Below are positions 36,101-48,100 of a stretch of 64,000 nt of DNA, piece after piece. The stretch is from Talpa occidentalis. Taxonomy: Eukaryota > Chordata > Mammalia > Eulipotyphla > Talpidae. Location of the stretch: positions 149,734,149-149,798,148 of the forward strand of contig NW_023603184.1 of the NCBI RefSeq assembly GCF_014898055.3. The letters are read 5' to 3'. A program made the position numbers and the translations under genes. Each line of letters opens with the position of its first letter. The stretch's first letter is position 1. The notes under the pieces were generated by a model. It was not told the origin of the DNA and searched no databases. It was given only the letters and a program-made list of their open reading frames with translations.

Positions 36101-39100
36101 CTCACTCAGACCCACCCCAGGGAAGGGTGTTTGCTGGGCCTTTGTTTGGAGTCTGAACTTCCCTGGGGGCCAGGTCTCTAGCAAAATGGAAAAGCCCAGG
36201 GAAGGCACTCCAGGGGTCTGGCTGATGACGTAGCCAGTGCTGAACGCACAGACTCCAGTCAGACAGACGTGGCCCCGTCCCGGCTCTGTTCTTCACAGCT
36301 GTGTGATGTGGGGCAGGCGCCCTGAAGCTGAGCAGAGGAGGCAATGATAATGGATGGATGGGGCGCTGTGAGGGTTACGTGGCAGAAGGTGTCTGACAAA
36401 AAGTTGCATTAGCAATTATTCTGAAAGATTTGCGCTGGTGGGGAATCAGTCCCAGCTCTGTTCTACTGAAGAATAAGAGTTTTTAAAGGGGGGAGTTAGG
36501 AAAAGTTGGGACTTTGTGATCTGGCAGGCACTAGCAACGGTGCCAGCAGAGCTCAGAAGGACTGAGTTGCTACCGTGAGTTTCCATGTTGGTGGATGACG
36601 CCGTCAACTGCTCAGTCCTGAGAAGCCACCCATGCTGGGCCCTCCCCAGGGTGCACCGGTGCAAATGCAGGGTGGGTAGTGTGTGCCAAGGAGACAGAGA
36701 AGCAAGTGCTGGTGGGTGTGAGCAGCTGGGAGAGGGAGGGTCGTGGGAGCTCAGGGAAGGGCGTGTTTTCTAAGGCGGCGTGCTTTCACCACGCGGAACA
36801 TGGCAGAAGGGGACAGGCAGGGGACCGAGGTGCTCCTTGGCAAAGTGGATGTCAAAGAAGATCTTTGTGAGCGCAGTGTTCAGAGACCGGAGGGCAGCAA
36901 GCATGCGGGGGTGGGCTGAGGAGGGAGCGGGGATGGCGGGAATGGACCGGGCTTCTGCAGAGCTCAATGGAGGACAGAGGCGGTGGCAGGGGGGAGCGGG
37001 GCCCTGTGGGGGGCGCACGGGGGCTGCCCAGAGACTGGTGGAAAAGCCTGATCTCAGGGCCAAGGCCACTCCAGGGGCTGGAGACGCTTGCACCGTCAGA
37101 GCCCATCCCGGCAGCCTGGTTGCCATGGCGCCAGCAGGCACGGGCTTGTTCTGCGGCGGGAGATGGCCTGCTGCCTGGGGGTCCTGAGATGGCAGAGACA
37201 CCTGGGCTGGGAGCCTGTTTGGGTGCCAAATGCTGCTCGGGGCAGCGTCCTGTGCGGCGTCCTCCCTGACGGCGGCGGGCAGTCCCGTGAGGAGGGAAGA
37301 GGCTGCGAGATGCCTGCGTTTGTTCGCTCAGCACTCGTGGCCCTCAGGCCCCAGGCCCCGGTTCAGAGCCGCCTGCACGTGCTGAGGGCCGCGAGCTCCT
37401 CCATCGGCCCAGCTCGCTGCGCAATGTCCCCTGGAAGCCTTCGCAGGGTCTCCCCGCCGCAGCCCTGGCAGTGCCTCACCCCCGTATTGTGGGCAGTTTC
37501 TAATCAGGCCCAGCAGCCTGGCAGCCATTCTAGCCTGCAGTCGGGCTCCATGCCCCCCGCCGCAGCGGCCCCGACAGGCCAGCGCTCCCCGGCAGAGCCC
37601 GTCGGATGTGGGCGAAGGCACCTGCGGGACGAGGAGGCGGGGGTGGGGGGGGGGTGGGGGGGGTGGGGGGGGTAACGGAGCAGAATGCGCGCTGCAGCCG
37701 GAACACTCCTGCCTCTGGGGCCGGGCGGGAGGGCTGGTGCGCTGCCCTGGGGGCGGGGCTGCCCGGTGTCCTGGGGCCGGGAGCACTTGTCCTTGTCTGG
37801 GGCTGAATGGCCTCTCCAGAGTGTTGACAGTGTGAGGGGGATTTGGAGTCCGCAGGCCTGGATCTCTAAGATGGACAGTCCTCAGGGGCAGTCCTAGGAC
37901 TCAGGTGTGGTCGGAGCTGCTGTGGGGAAGAAAGGGGAGCGGGTGGTTCATATACTGTGTCCTCTGGCAGGCACAGGGAGGGCTTGGCGTCTGCATTCGG
38001 GGGTCCCTGCACCCCCTCTAGGCAGCTGTGCCCCTCTGGGAGGCTTTGTCATCTTCTGTGAACAGGCGAGAGGCTGCCTCCCTCTGGGCTGCTGGAGCCT
38101 CCTGACATGTGCAGGGTGACCCGGGGCTTCTTCCTGCCCAGCAGAGGCGGGCAAGTCCCTGCAGCAGGGAGCCTGGCTGCCCAGGCGGGGCGTCCGGGTC
38201 GGGCCTTGCTTTGCCTTTGCCTGTGGCCTCTCCACCGAGGGGGCCTGACCCTAAAGGGAGTGGCATTTGGGCGGAGTCAGTCACTTGAGGGAGCGAGGAG
38301 TTTTTTAGGGGGGTGATTCTGGGCTCCCTCCAATCCAGGCAGCACTTCCCGGGGTGCCGTGTGTGGCTGTGGGTGAGCAGCCGGCAGCGTCCTGGTTTCT
38401 TCACGGCTGGACATCCTTCCCTGGACCCGAGGCCTTCGGGACCTGGGCCAGGTGCAGAGAGGACGCTGGGCTTCCCGGTGAGGCAGAGAGGACATGGGGG
38501 TGCACCTCCAGGAGGCCTGGCATGTGGGTGGGCAGGGACCACGGTCCCAGGGCGGCTGGTCCCTCTCACGCTCCCCTCTGCTGGGGTGCCGTGGCCCGGG
38601 ACTGCTGCTGGGACGAGGCGCGTCCAGCAGCATCGTCTGCACCCAGGCTGGCTCAGACCCTTCCGGCCTGTGGCTGCTTGGGTTCCGGGGACATTCTGGG
38701 GTCTCCAGGCCCTCTGGGGTTACCCAGGCTGTGACCAGTGGTCTTCAGTGCGGTGGATGTCCCGGGCACTCTCCCCACGCAGAGGCGGATGTGCCCCGTG
38801 GCCAGGCGGTCCACAGCAAGGGTCCAGCCACCGAAGGTGTTACTTCACAGGAAAGAGCCAGGCGGTGACCATGTCAGTGGGGATCACGCCGAGAGGCTCT
38901 GGGGCACACGCAGTGTGCTCTGGGTGTGGGGGCTCCTGCCCCTCTGTGGGCCTGCTGAACCCCTGTTCCACCCCGGCCGTCAGCCCTGCTCCGGTGCTCC
39001 TGCAGCCCCACGGCCCTGCCCGCCGGGGCTGGACTTGCAGAGGAGCAGCGGCTGAAGGCCGGGGCTTCATGGGCCCGGAGGCTGCTCCCTGCAGCTCTCA

Positions 39101-42100
39101 TGTCAGAGCCAAGGAAGCCCGCCCGGAGAGGGGAGGCTGCTCAGGCACCACACTCAGCCAGCGAGCGAGGGGCGCGGCCGGCTGGAACCCAAGGGGCCCC
39201 GGCTGTCAGGCTGATGTCAGAGCCCTTGGCCTGCCCGAGACACAGCTGGAGATGACGCCAGGCGATGACTCCTCGCGGGGGCACGCTGCGCTGCACCCCC
39301 ACCCGCACCGCCCCTGGCAGGAGACGCGGGTTCCTCCTCCCCGGCGTGCGCGCGTGCAACACACGACTTCGCCAGCAGAGGGCGCGGCCCGGCCCGGGCG
39401 GATGAACCGGCCTCTCCCCGGGTCCACAGGGACGGGCGGTCGGGCCCCCTGGGGAAGGAAAGCTGAGCTTCCACCCTGAATCCAAGTCACCCCGCCTGCT
39501 GACGCGATGCATAATACATAAGGATCAAAAGTGATTAAAATCCTTATGAATTTAATCAGAAATTCCCCGTTAACCACTATTTGCTTTGGTGCAAATTGCT
39601 GTGGAATAACAATCATGTTTATCTGCAAATTTTTTTTAACGTGTGGGAAATTTGCTGGTGATTTGTGGGAGGGAGGAAGTGCCGGGCAGGGGACCCCGAG
39701 GGAGAGAAAAGGAGGAAGGAAGCAATCGGAGGAGGGCTGGGGGGGGGCCTTCCCAGGGAGGCCTTTGTTGAATTTCTGGCCTTTTGTGATTTATTCCTGG
39801 GAGCAACAGGAGACATGCGGGGCCGGCTTTAGCTGAGCAGACGCTCTCCACTGTCCCCCCAAAACATCCTCCCCCACCCCACACACACACCTGATTTTCT
39901 TCTAAATTCTGCCTCATGATGTCAGATCTGGGACCCTCCCAAGCACCCTCACGCCCTCCCGCCTGGACAAAGCACGACCTTCCCCAGACAGGACCTTCCC
40001 CTGGTGGGGGCCGGAGGGGCCCTGGGCCCCCTCCCCGGGGGGGATCGCGGGCATGAGGAGCCCCCGTAGCCCTCACCGTCCTGTCGGCCGCGGGGACCCT
40101 GCGGTAGAAGGTCTTCTCCGTGTCTCCGATCCACACCACGGAGGGCTGCAGCTGCCGGGCCACCTGCGGGGGGGGGGGGGAGAGTCCAGCCGTCACCCCC
40201 CCGTATTGCAGCTCATCCTGGGGCAGCAGGGCGCGGCCGCTCCTTAAGGCACTGGCAGCTGGGGGGTGGGGTGGGGAGGGGTCCATCAGGTGCTCAGGAA
40301 AGCCCTGCCCAGCGGGGCACCTGCCTGACCTCCTCTGGGGTCCTCGCCTGCGAGGGCTGGAGACAGGGCCCGCCACGCCGCCCTCCCGCCCCGGGAGCCC
40401 CAGCTCGGCCTGAAATGAGCCAACGGTTGTCTGGCTGCAAAGAGATGGACGGGGAGAGGCCGTGTGTTTCGGCGACAGCCTCCTGGCCGCTGCCCCGCCG
40501 AGTCAGGCGGCTCGCGGGAGAGAGGCCGTTCCAGCACGTGGCCCGGGACAGTGTCTGTGGGTCCCCTGGGCTGGGCTCTGTGGCCAGGGCTCCCTGGCAA
40601 GGTGTGCTGAGCCCCACCAGGCCCAGCGGGGCTGTGCGGCCTGGCCGGGGTTGCAGGCCTGGGGTCACTGCCACACGCTAAAGGCCTCTGCAGAGGCCCC
40701 GGAGTGCAAAGGGTGTTTCTGCGGCCGGCCGGGCCATGGGCGAAGCCGTCACCACGAATGTCGTCTCCAGTGGACATGCCCGTTTGCCCGTCCCTGAGGG
40801 TGTCACCAGGGAGCAGGTGTGCCTTTACCCCAGGAACGGCTTTCACAGTAATGCGCCCCTGGGGCCCGCAGCCCCAGCACCACCCGGGGATATGGAAGCG
40901 CCAGCCCCGGGGCCTCCTGTCCCAGGCCAGGCCGCGGAGTGGAAGGACTCAGAGCCTCCAGCTCCAGCCCAGTGCCCGCGGCGGCGCGGGGTGCGGAGTG
41001 AGCGCCAGCCTCGGAGAGGCCGCGCCAGGCCCCCACATGCGTTGCCCACAGCATGCCCTGAAGGCGTGCCCTGCGGTCCACCCACGCCACTGCCAGTCAC
41101 CTCGGCCCCGTCAGGCCGTCCACCCCCATGGCCCCTTATCTGAGGCACTGCCTCTCCCCATCTGGCCTGCCCGCTCTGGGGGGGTCAGGGGTGGGGGGCG
41201 CTCCAGGGAGCCTGAGCTGCTAAAAGCTGTTTTGAGTTTCAGCCCAAAGCCGTCTACTCTGGGGCCCAAAAGAAAATAAGAAACCGAGTTGCTGTGCGCG
41301 GAAGTCCGGGCGTCTTAGGAAAACGATCCTTTAGAAGAATAAAGGCAACATCTTATTCTCTCCCGGCCCTCTTAAAAATCTTAGAACCAAGCCAGTGGGA
41401 AACAATTTTCACGTCAACAGCTGCCTCCTGCCTCGGGCTAGAGCGCGGCCGGCCCAGGCACCCTTCTCCCCGGTCCGTCCGGCGGGCGAGGGCCCCGGTG
41501 TTCATCTGCGTGTCCCGCCCCCCCTCCCGGCTTCCCGAGGGGAACCGGAGATGCGAGACCCGGCACTTGGCGTGATTTTCCTTTTCTGCTCTCAGCAAAG
41601 CGAGCCACGAGGCTGGGCCCAGGACACGAGTCTCCCCAGCCGGGACACGGGACCCGCAGTCTCTTCCAAGCACCCAGGAGAGATGTTTTGAGAACCCGGT
41701 CACGCTGCCGGCGGCTGTGAAAGTGGACGGCGCCCCCTCCCTGCAGGGTGGCACCAGCTGGGGCTGCACCCCGCAGGGACAAGCCCTCACGCGGCACGTC
41801 CAGGGGGGCTGGGGCTGCTGGCACTGGCCGGGGCCGTGGCAGGGAGGGCTCAGCGGCCAGCGCACGCTTCCAAAGGACGAGGGGTGGTGACGCCAGACGG
41901 TCATCTGCCGGGTGCCACCGCTGTGCCAAGGTCCCCCCATCGCCCTTGGATGGATGAGGTCTCCGAGCAGAAGGGGGTGCATGGCCGGCAGTGGAGTGGG
42001 GGGCCTGGCCCCCTGCTGTGCCGGTCAGCAGGTGTCTCCGCCTGTCGCCGAGGTCCAGGCTGTCCATCCCAGAGCGCCAGGTCCTCCTTGCTGTGTTCTC

Positions 42101-45100
42101 CTCGCCACCTCTGTTCCAGCAGGACGCACCCGAGCCGCTGCTGCCGTGTCCTCTCTTGCGAAGTCCCGGATTTCCCGCCTTCCTGGTGGTCTGTGGTCAG
42201 GGTACCTCCCCCGCCCCGGTGCAGGGGGCGGGGCCTGGCAGAAACGTCTCCACTGGGCCTTTGCGAGGGAACCCCAGACTCTCTTCCTCGGAGCAAAGAC
42301 GGCTCCGGGCGGGGCGGGGCCGGGTGCTTCCAGCTGCCGGAGAGGCGGCTCCTCCTCTGCCTGGGAGGTGGAGTGGGAGCAGGTGAGCCCTGGTCTCTCC
42401 CGCGGGTGTTTATTCCACTCACCAAACACCTGTGAGCGGCTTTGCCAGCTCGGGCTCCGCCCTGCCGCTGGGCCCTGACCTCCAGGGGCCCCGATGGAGG
42501 GGAGGCCGTGAGGCCGGGGTCTGGGGGCACGGGGCAGGAGGGGTGGGTGGTCCACCCGCGGACCAGCTCCCGCGGGTGGGAGCATGTGCCGAGCGGGGCA
42601 GGCGCCGGCGGGTGGTGGGCACAGCTGTGGGGTCTGTGTGGCCCGGAGCTGCGGCCCCGGAGGGGCTGTACTCAAGGATCTTGCTGGTGTTATAGAGACA
42701 CCCTGGGGTGGGGTGCAGTGGCGGGAGATCGGGCGGGGATGGGCGAGCAGTGGGTGTGGTGTGAGGCCAGAGGCCGGAGCTGCATCCTGGGGCTTTCGGG
42801 GTCTTGGGCAGGGGTGTCAGGAAATGGGGTTCAGAATCTGCTTTGTGGGTGAGGATGGGGGAGGGTGTCTCTGGTGCAGGGGTGCCTGCGCGACCCTGCT
42901 GGTGGCTCCTGAGCCGAGGGGTTGGGGAGGGATGGAAGGCCAGTTCAGGCCCTGGGGCCTGGGGGAGGTTGGGGGGATGGCAGCAAAGCCCCGGGAGCTG
43001 GGGCGGGGAGCCGGGCTTGCAGTGCTGGGCTTGAGGTGAGCTGATGCTGGCGGTGGGGGGGGAGCTGAGGAGGGTGAGCGGCACAGAGAAGAGGAGGCCA
43101 GGACGGGGTGGCCAAGGCGGCCAGTGCTGGCCGAGGCCTGCTGCTAGGCCTGGCGGTGTGCAGAGGGGCAGGGCCAGGGCTGAGTGGACAGGGACAGGGA
43201 GAGCCCTCCAGGGGACGGGCCAGGGCAGGGCAGCGCGAGGCCAGGCTGAGGGCAGGAGCAGTGCAGGGGCCTTGGAGGTGGCGGGTGGGGGGCGCAGGAG
43301 AGGATGGCCGTGGAGCGGGAGAAGGGGCGGCTGCCGCCCGGGTGTGTCCTCCAGACGAGCGAGGCTGCGGGCGCCGGGGCTGGCTCAAGACCGTCTGCCC
43401 CAGTGTGGTCTTGGCTTATTATTGCTGCAGAAGCAGCTTCCGAGAGCAAACGTTCCAGAACCTTCAGGTGGACACAGACAATGTCTGGCCTCTTGAGAAC
43501 AAAGGGTCCAACGTCTCTGGGCCTCAGACACGGGCAACACCCGTTTCGGCAAAGCCAGGCTGCTCCTCAGGCGCTGCCTCGACCCCCTCGCGACCTGAGA
43601 GCCTTGTCCAGACTCATCGAGGCGGCGCCAGGACGCAGGGACCGAGCCCCGGCCTGGGGCACTCCCTCCCCTCTCTCACTGCATCAGGGTGCGGAGGCTA
43701 CCCCCATGGGAGTAGCGGGGGCAGGCTCGGGGGGCCGTGTGGGGGCCGCGGCCTCGTGGGTGCCCCTGCCTGGCCCCCGCGGAGTGGATGGGTCTGTCTT
43801 TCCAGACTTTTCCCCCCAACAAGCGTGATTAGCCCGTGCCAATTTGTTAATGAAAAATGGTACCCTTTGTTCTTCTAATTTTCATTCAGTTATGAGAAGG
43901 CTGCATTTAAATTACCCTCGGAGAGCTTGAGGTCATGGGTGATTAAATGTAATTAATTCCTAATTGCGCTCTGGGCGGCGGCGCCGGCAGTTCCGCGCAG
44001 AGGCCAGCAGAGGGCTCTTCAGCCCCATCCACGGCGCCCGGGCCGCCCGGCGCGCTGACCGGCATCGGCGGCCTCTGCCCCGTGTTTCTGCTCAAAGTCT
44101 GCGGAGCTCGTCAGACCGAGATTCCTCCACCCGTGTGATTTCCTGGATTTGACCGTGTGTTCTCCAAGGAAGCGCCGTCAAGCACCAGAATTCGTCTCTC
44201 TCGGGTTAAGACAAGGCGCAACCACGCAGGCCTGTGACGCCGGGATGTTCCCAGGGCCGCGGCCACCAGGCCAGACGGTCCTGGGAGTTCTGGACGCTCT
44301 TTCCGAAAAGGTCTCATTTTGCTCGCCATAGAGAACTTCCCAGGGGAAGGATCAGCTGTTTGGTTTTCTCAGCAGTTGTCTCCGTTTACCGAACTGAAAC
44401 GAACCACCCACCCATCAGGCAAGCACCCCCCCAAGCTTGCAGTCCCCAGTCATCGTCACCCCCCACACCCCGACTCTCTCCGCGATGTGTCAGACCCCAC
44501 GGGCCCCGGGGCAGGCGACACCGGGGGCGGGCGCCGTGGCCCTGCTGAGCGCGCAGCTCCTGCATCTGAACGTGTTCGCTGGGCCCCGTCCTGCGCCACC
44601 AGCGAGGCCCGCCGCGCCGGGGAGGGGCCGGGGGAGTGTGGGTCACGGGGCTCACTTTCCCCGTTGTAGTTACTTGGATCTTGTTTCCATACTTAGTGGA
44701 CGAAGACTTTCGGTCTATCTTTTCACTCTTTTAAACGACATTTAAACTCTCTATTTCCTCGCATGACCTTTCATGAGATTTCGGAAGTCACGTGGCGTCC
44801 TCACCAGAGGCTAGTGGGCTAAACCCCGCACACAAGAGGAAGAAGAGCAGTGGTGTGCTAACGAGTCAGGAGCCGTGCTGGGCAGGTGGGTACACCGAGG
44901 CCCAGGAGAGGCCCAGGCAGGAGGCGGGGGTGTAGGCCAAGTTGGCAGACGGACAGGTGCTGGGGAGGGTGCAGGTGGCACCAGGAGCAGGCGCAAGTCC
45001 ATGCTAGTCTGACCCCTGGGCCGCGCAGGCCAGCCTGCAGGCCCCGTGGGCTTTCCCAGCCTCTCCTCCCAAGCCCCTCCCAAATGCACAGGGCCCCGGT

Positions 45101-48100
45101 CACCCCGGCCTGCACTGACTGTGCCCACGACTTCCAGAACAATGAAGCCAACGCCAGCGTAGGTACCCAGCCTTCCCTCACACTGTGTGTTGTTAGGGCG
45201 CCCTGCCCAGGCCGCGCCTGGCTTCCCCTGGCGGCTCCCGGCTCCTCAGGCCTCACCCCACACACACTGCCACGCGGGGCACACTGCACTTGAGCGCCCA
45301 CCCCACAGGCGTCCGCCGGCACCTGCTGAGGACGCGGGGCCGGTCCGCCCGCCCGCCCGTGGGCCTGTGGCGGGTCTGCAGCTCTGCCCGATTTCTGCAA
45401 ACCCGACACTGCTCTAAAGTACAGTCTGTGTGAAAAGAACAAAACACCTTTGAGGACTGCATGCTCCTCCCTCCACCTGAAACTGCCTCAGGACTCAGAG
45501 CCGGGACCCGATCCTGATGACTCGCCAGCCCGCTGGGCGCTCACCCTCCACACCCGACGCGGCCCCACGTGGCCCCACGCGGCCCAGGGCTTCTCTCCCT
45601 CCCGCCTTCTCAGGCTCCATCTTGGTCTCCGTGTCTCTCTCTCTGCCTCTGTCTCTCTTGCAGCTCTGCTTTTTGGGGGTCGGGGGAGGTCTTTGAAACA
45701 GCCTAACTGACGTGGCCGTGTGAGGGTGGGGCTGAGACAGCAAGTTTGTTACACGCGGTGCTTTTCAGAAATGACGCGTCACCAGCTGCACAGTCTTCAG
45801 GTGACGGGCCAGGAGAGAAGTCACCTGAGTGAGGGGACATGCTGGGTGTCCCCCGCCGGGCCTGGCGGGCCCCCTTGGTGCGCTGCCCGAGGCCACTGAG
45901 CCCGGGAGGGGCCCCAGCAGGTGGTGCCGAGGCCTCAGCAACAGCGTGGCTCCCTCTCGGCTCATGTGGTCATGCGGCCTTGACCCCGCGCTGCCAGGCG
46001 GCTGTTCACCCCTCTCTTCCCGCTCCCCGCTCCCCCCATGCCAGCCTGGGTGACCAGACCCCAGTGCACAGGCGGCGAGGGGGGCACACAGCCCCCCAAG
46101 AAAAGAGAGCAGCTCCCTCAGGACCCAGAGCACAGGATGAGGGTCCCGTCCTGCAGGACAGCCCTGGCTTTCACATGGCCTGGCACTTAGGGAGGGCGCT
46201 GCTGGGCGGGAGGGAGGGGTGTCCTGTGGGCGAGGCTGCGGGACTTGGGGGCTCCTTCCTCTTCACTGGGAAGTTCCTGGCTGACGCTGGCCCAGGACTG
46301 GCCTGCCCCCAGACACCATGGGCACGGGGAGCCTGCTCCTGCAGGCTGGACTTGGGGCGTCTGCCTGCCCCCCCCCTCCAGAGGCCAGCTGCGACCACAG
46401 AACAGCCTTGAAGGCAGAACCAGGCCGCCAGCCCTCGTCCGCCAGCCCCGATGCACTGCATTTTGGCCAAATTGAACACTTTGAGCCTCAACATTTTTTG
46501 TTTGTAAAATAGGGACATTAATTCCTGCCTCAACAGGAATTTGGTACAGCTAAAAGGGAACATGTGTGCAAAACTCCTTGGAATGTGGCCGGCCCCTGGC
46601 CGGAGGTCAGGACAGGCCCGCCGCCTCCTCCCGAGGGGCTGCTGCCGCGTAAGTGAGGCTGGTGCCTTGAGACCTCGTGGTCCTGAATTTGTGGTGCTGC
46701 TCATCATGCTCTTAATTGTTAGAGATATTTCTAATGTTTCCTCACTAAAGAGAGGCATGTTCTTCTCTATGCACAGCTTTAGTAGGAGAATTTGACATAA
46801 TAGTTGGTTATTGTACAAAAAGCACATTTCTTAACCTCCCGCCCCAGGTTCTATTAGAGCTGCTGTGTGAACAGTAAAGGGATCCCTCAAACAACGCGTG
46901 GTTTTGGGTTTGTGGTAGAAAGACAACCGGGGATGTGCCCCCCAGGGCGCCCACATGGACAGGGATGTGGGGGAGGCCTGTGCTGGTCAGGGCTGAAACA
47001 CAGCAGCACTCAGGGCTGCGCCCCACTTGCCCGTGGTCAGGCCCATGATGGGCACTTGTGATGAGAGCCCGATGCAGACCCAGGCCCTTGTGCGAGTTCT
47101 CACGGGTCTGGGCTGAATTCAAGCCGAGCCCTGCCCCTGCTCCCACGGACACACAGGAGGACACGGATGCACAGCACAGGGACGGGGGCCACATCCTTAG
47201 GCTCGTGACAGCAACCCCTCTTGGCAGCGCAGATAGCTGTCTGTCAGTCACACCGGGACACGTCGTTAATTGGATGCCTCGTCTCCTGGGACCTGTGGGT
47301 CTTGCATTCATCAGTTATAAACACGGTGCGGGGGAGGCTTAATGAGGTGTGTGCCAGGCGCGGCACCAGCGGCCCCGGTGGGCGAGTGTGCTGTTCCGCA
47401 TGCTGATCACTTGACACCCACCTGATGTTAGCTTGCAACAATGCTAGCAAATGCTGATCTGCTCTCCAGTCAGACCCTCTCAGAGGTAAGAACCGACGGT
47501 TTCCAGAGCCGGGAGCACCTCGGTCATGCCATGGCCCCGGCCCAGAGTCACACCAGGAGCGCAGAGTCAGTGGACGGGTAGGAGGGAGAGTCTTGGTCCA
47601 GCCCGAACCTCAGCCGGAGGCTGAATAACACTGTCATTAAACCTACAGACTCTGGGCCTGGGCGGGAAGGTCCACGTCGCAGTGTTGCAACCCAGGACAA
47701 TCACTTAAATGCGTTTTTCTCATGTGTCTTATCAGTAAAACGGGAACGACAGTGTCCACCTCCTCAGGTTGTTGTGAGGACTGAAGAGTTAAGACAGAGA
47801 GAAGAATAGAACAGCATCTGGGATACATAGATGCTGATGCCGCCATTTTTGTATTTAGGTGTGTCCGTTGGCCACCTGACATTGTCAACAAAATTGGATG
47901 TTTTGAAGGAATTAACTGAGGGGTCATTTGGACAAGAGGGTGGAGGATTTCTTTTGGTTTCCTCTGGAGAATTTAAGTGGATGGAGACAACAAGTCAGGA
48001 TGCTGGGCTTCAAATTCCAGCTTGTCTTCAAGTCCTCGGTTAACCTTGGAAGCATGTGTATGTGGAGGAAGGGCGTGAGACAGCAGCAGCTGGAAAACTA

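Larger units (their letters stand above)
31154..40076 (-). other. IQCA1: IQCA1 intron (8923 nt)
   Basis: GT-AG. It holds the X-box at 31685 in CpG-rich DNA (about 31200-32250), L1 remnants at 32860 and 34020, a MIR at 36225, the G-rich tract at 37638 and the AT-rich island at 39490. Confidence 0.85.

Noticed and set aside
38313..39479. 388-codon plus-strand open frame in an IQCA1 intron
   Set aside because: Antisense to the gene, compositionally biased and overlapped by other frames; a chance frame in GC-rich DNA.
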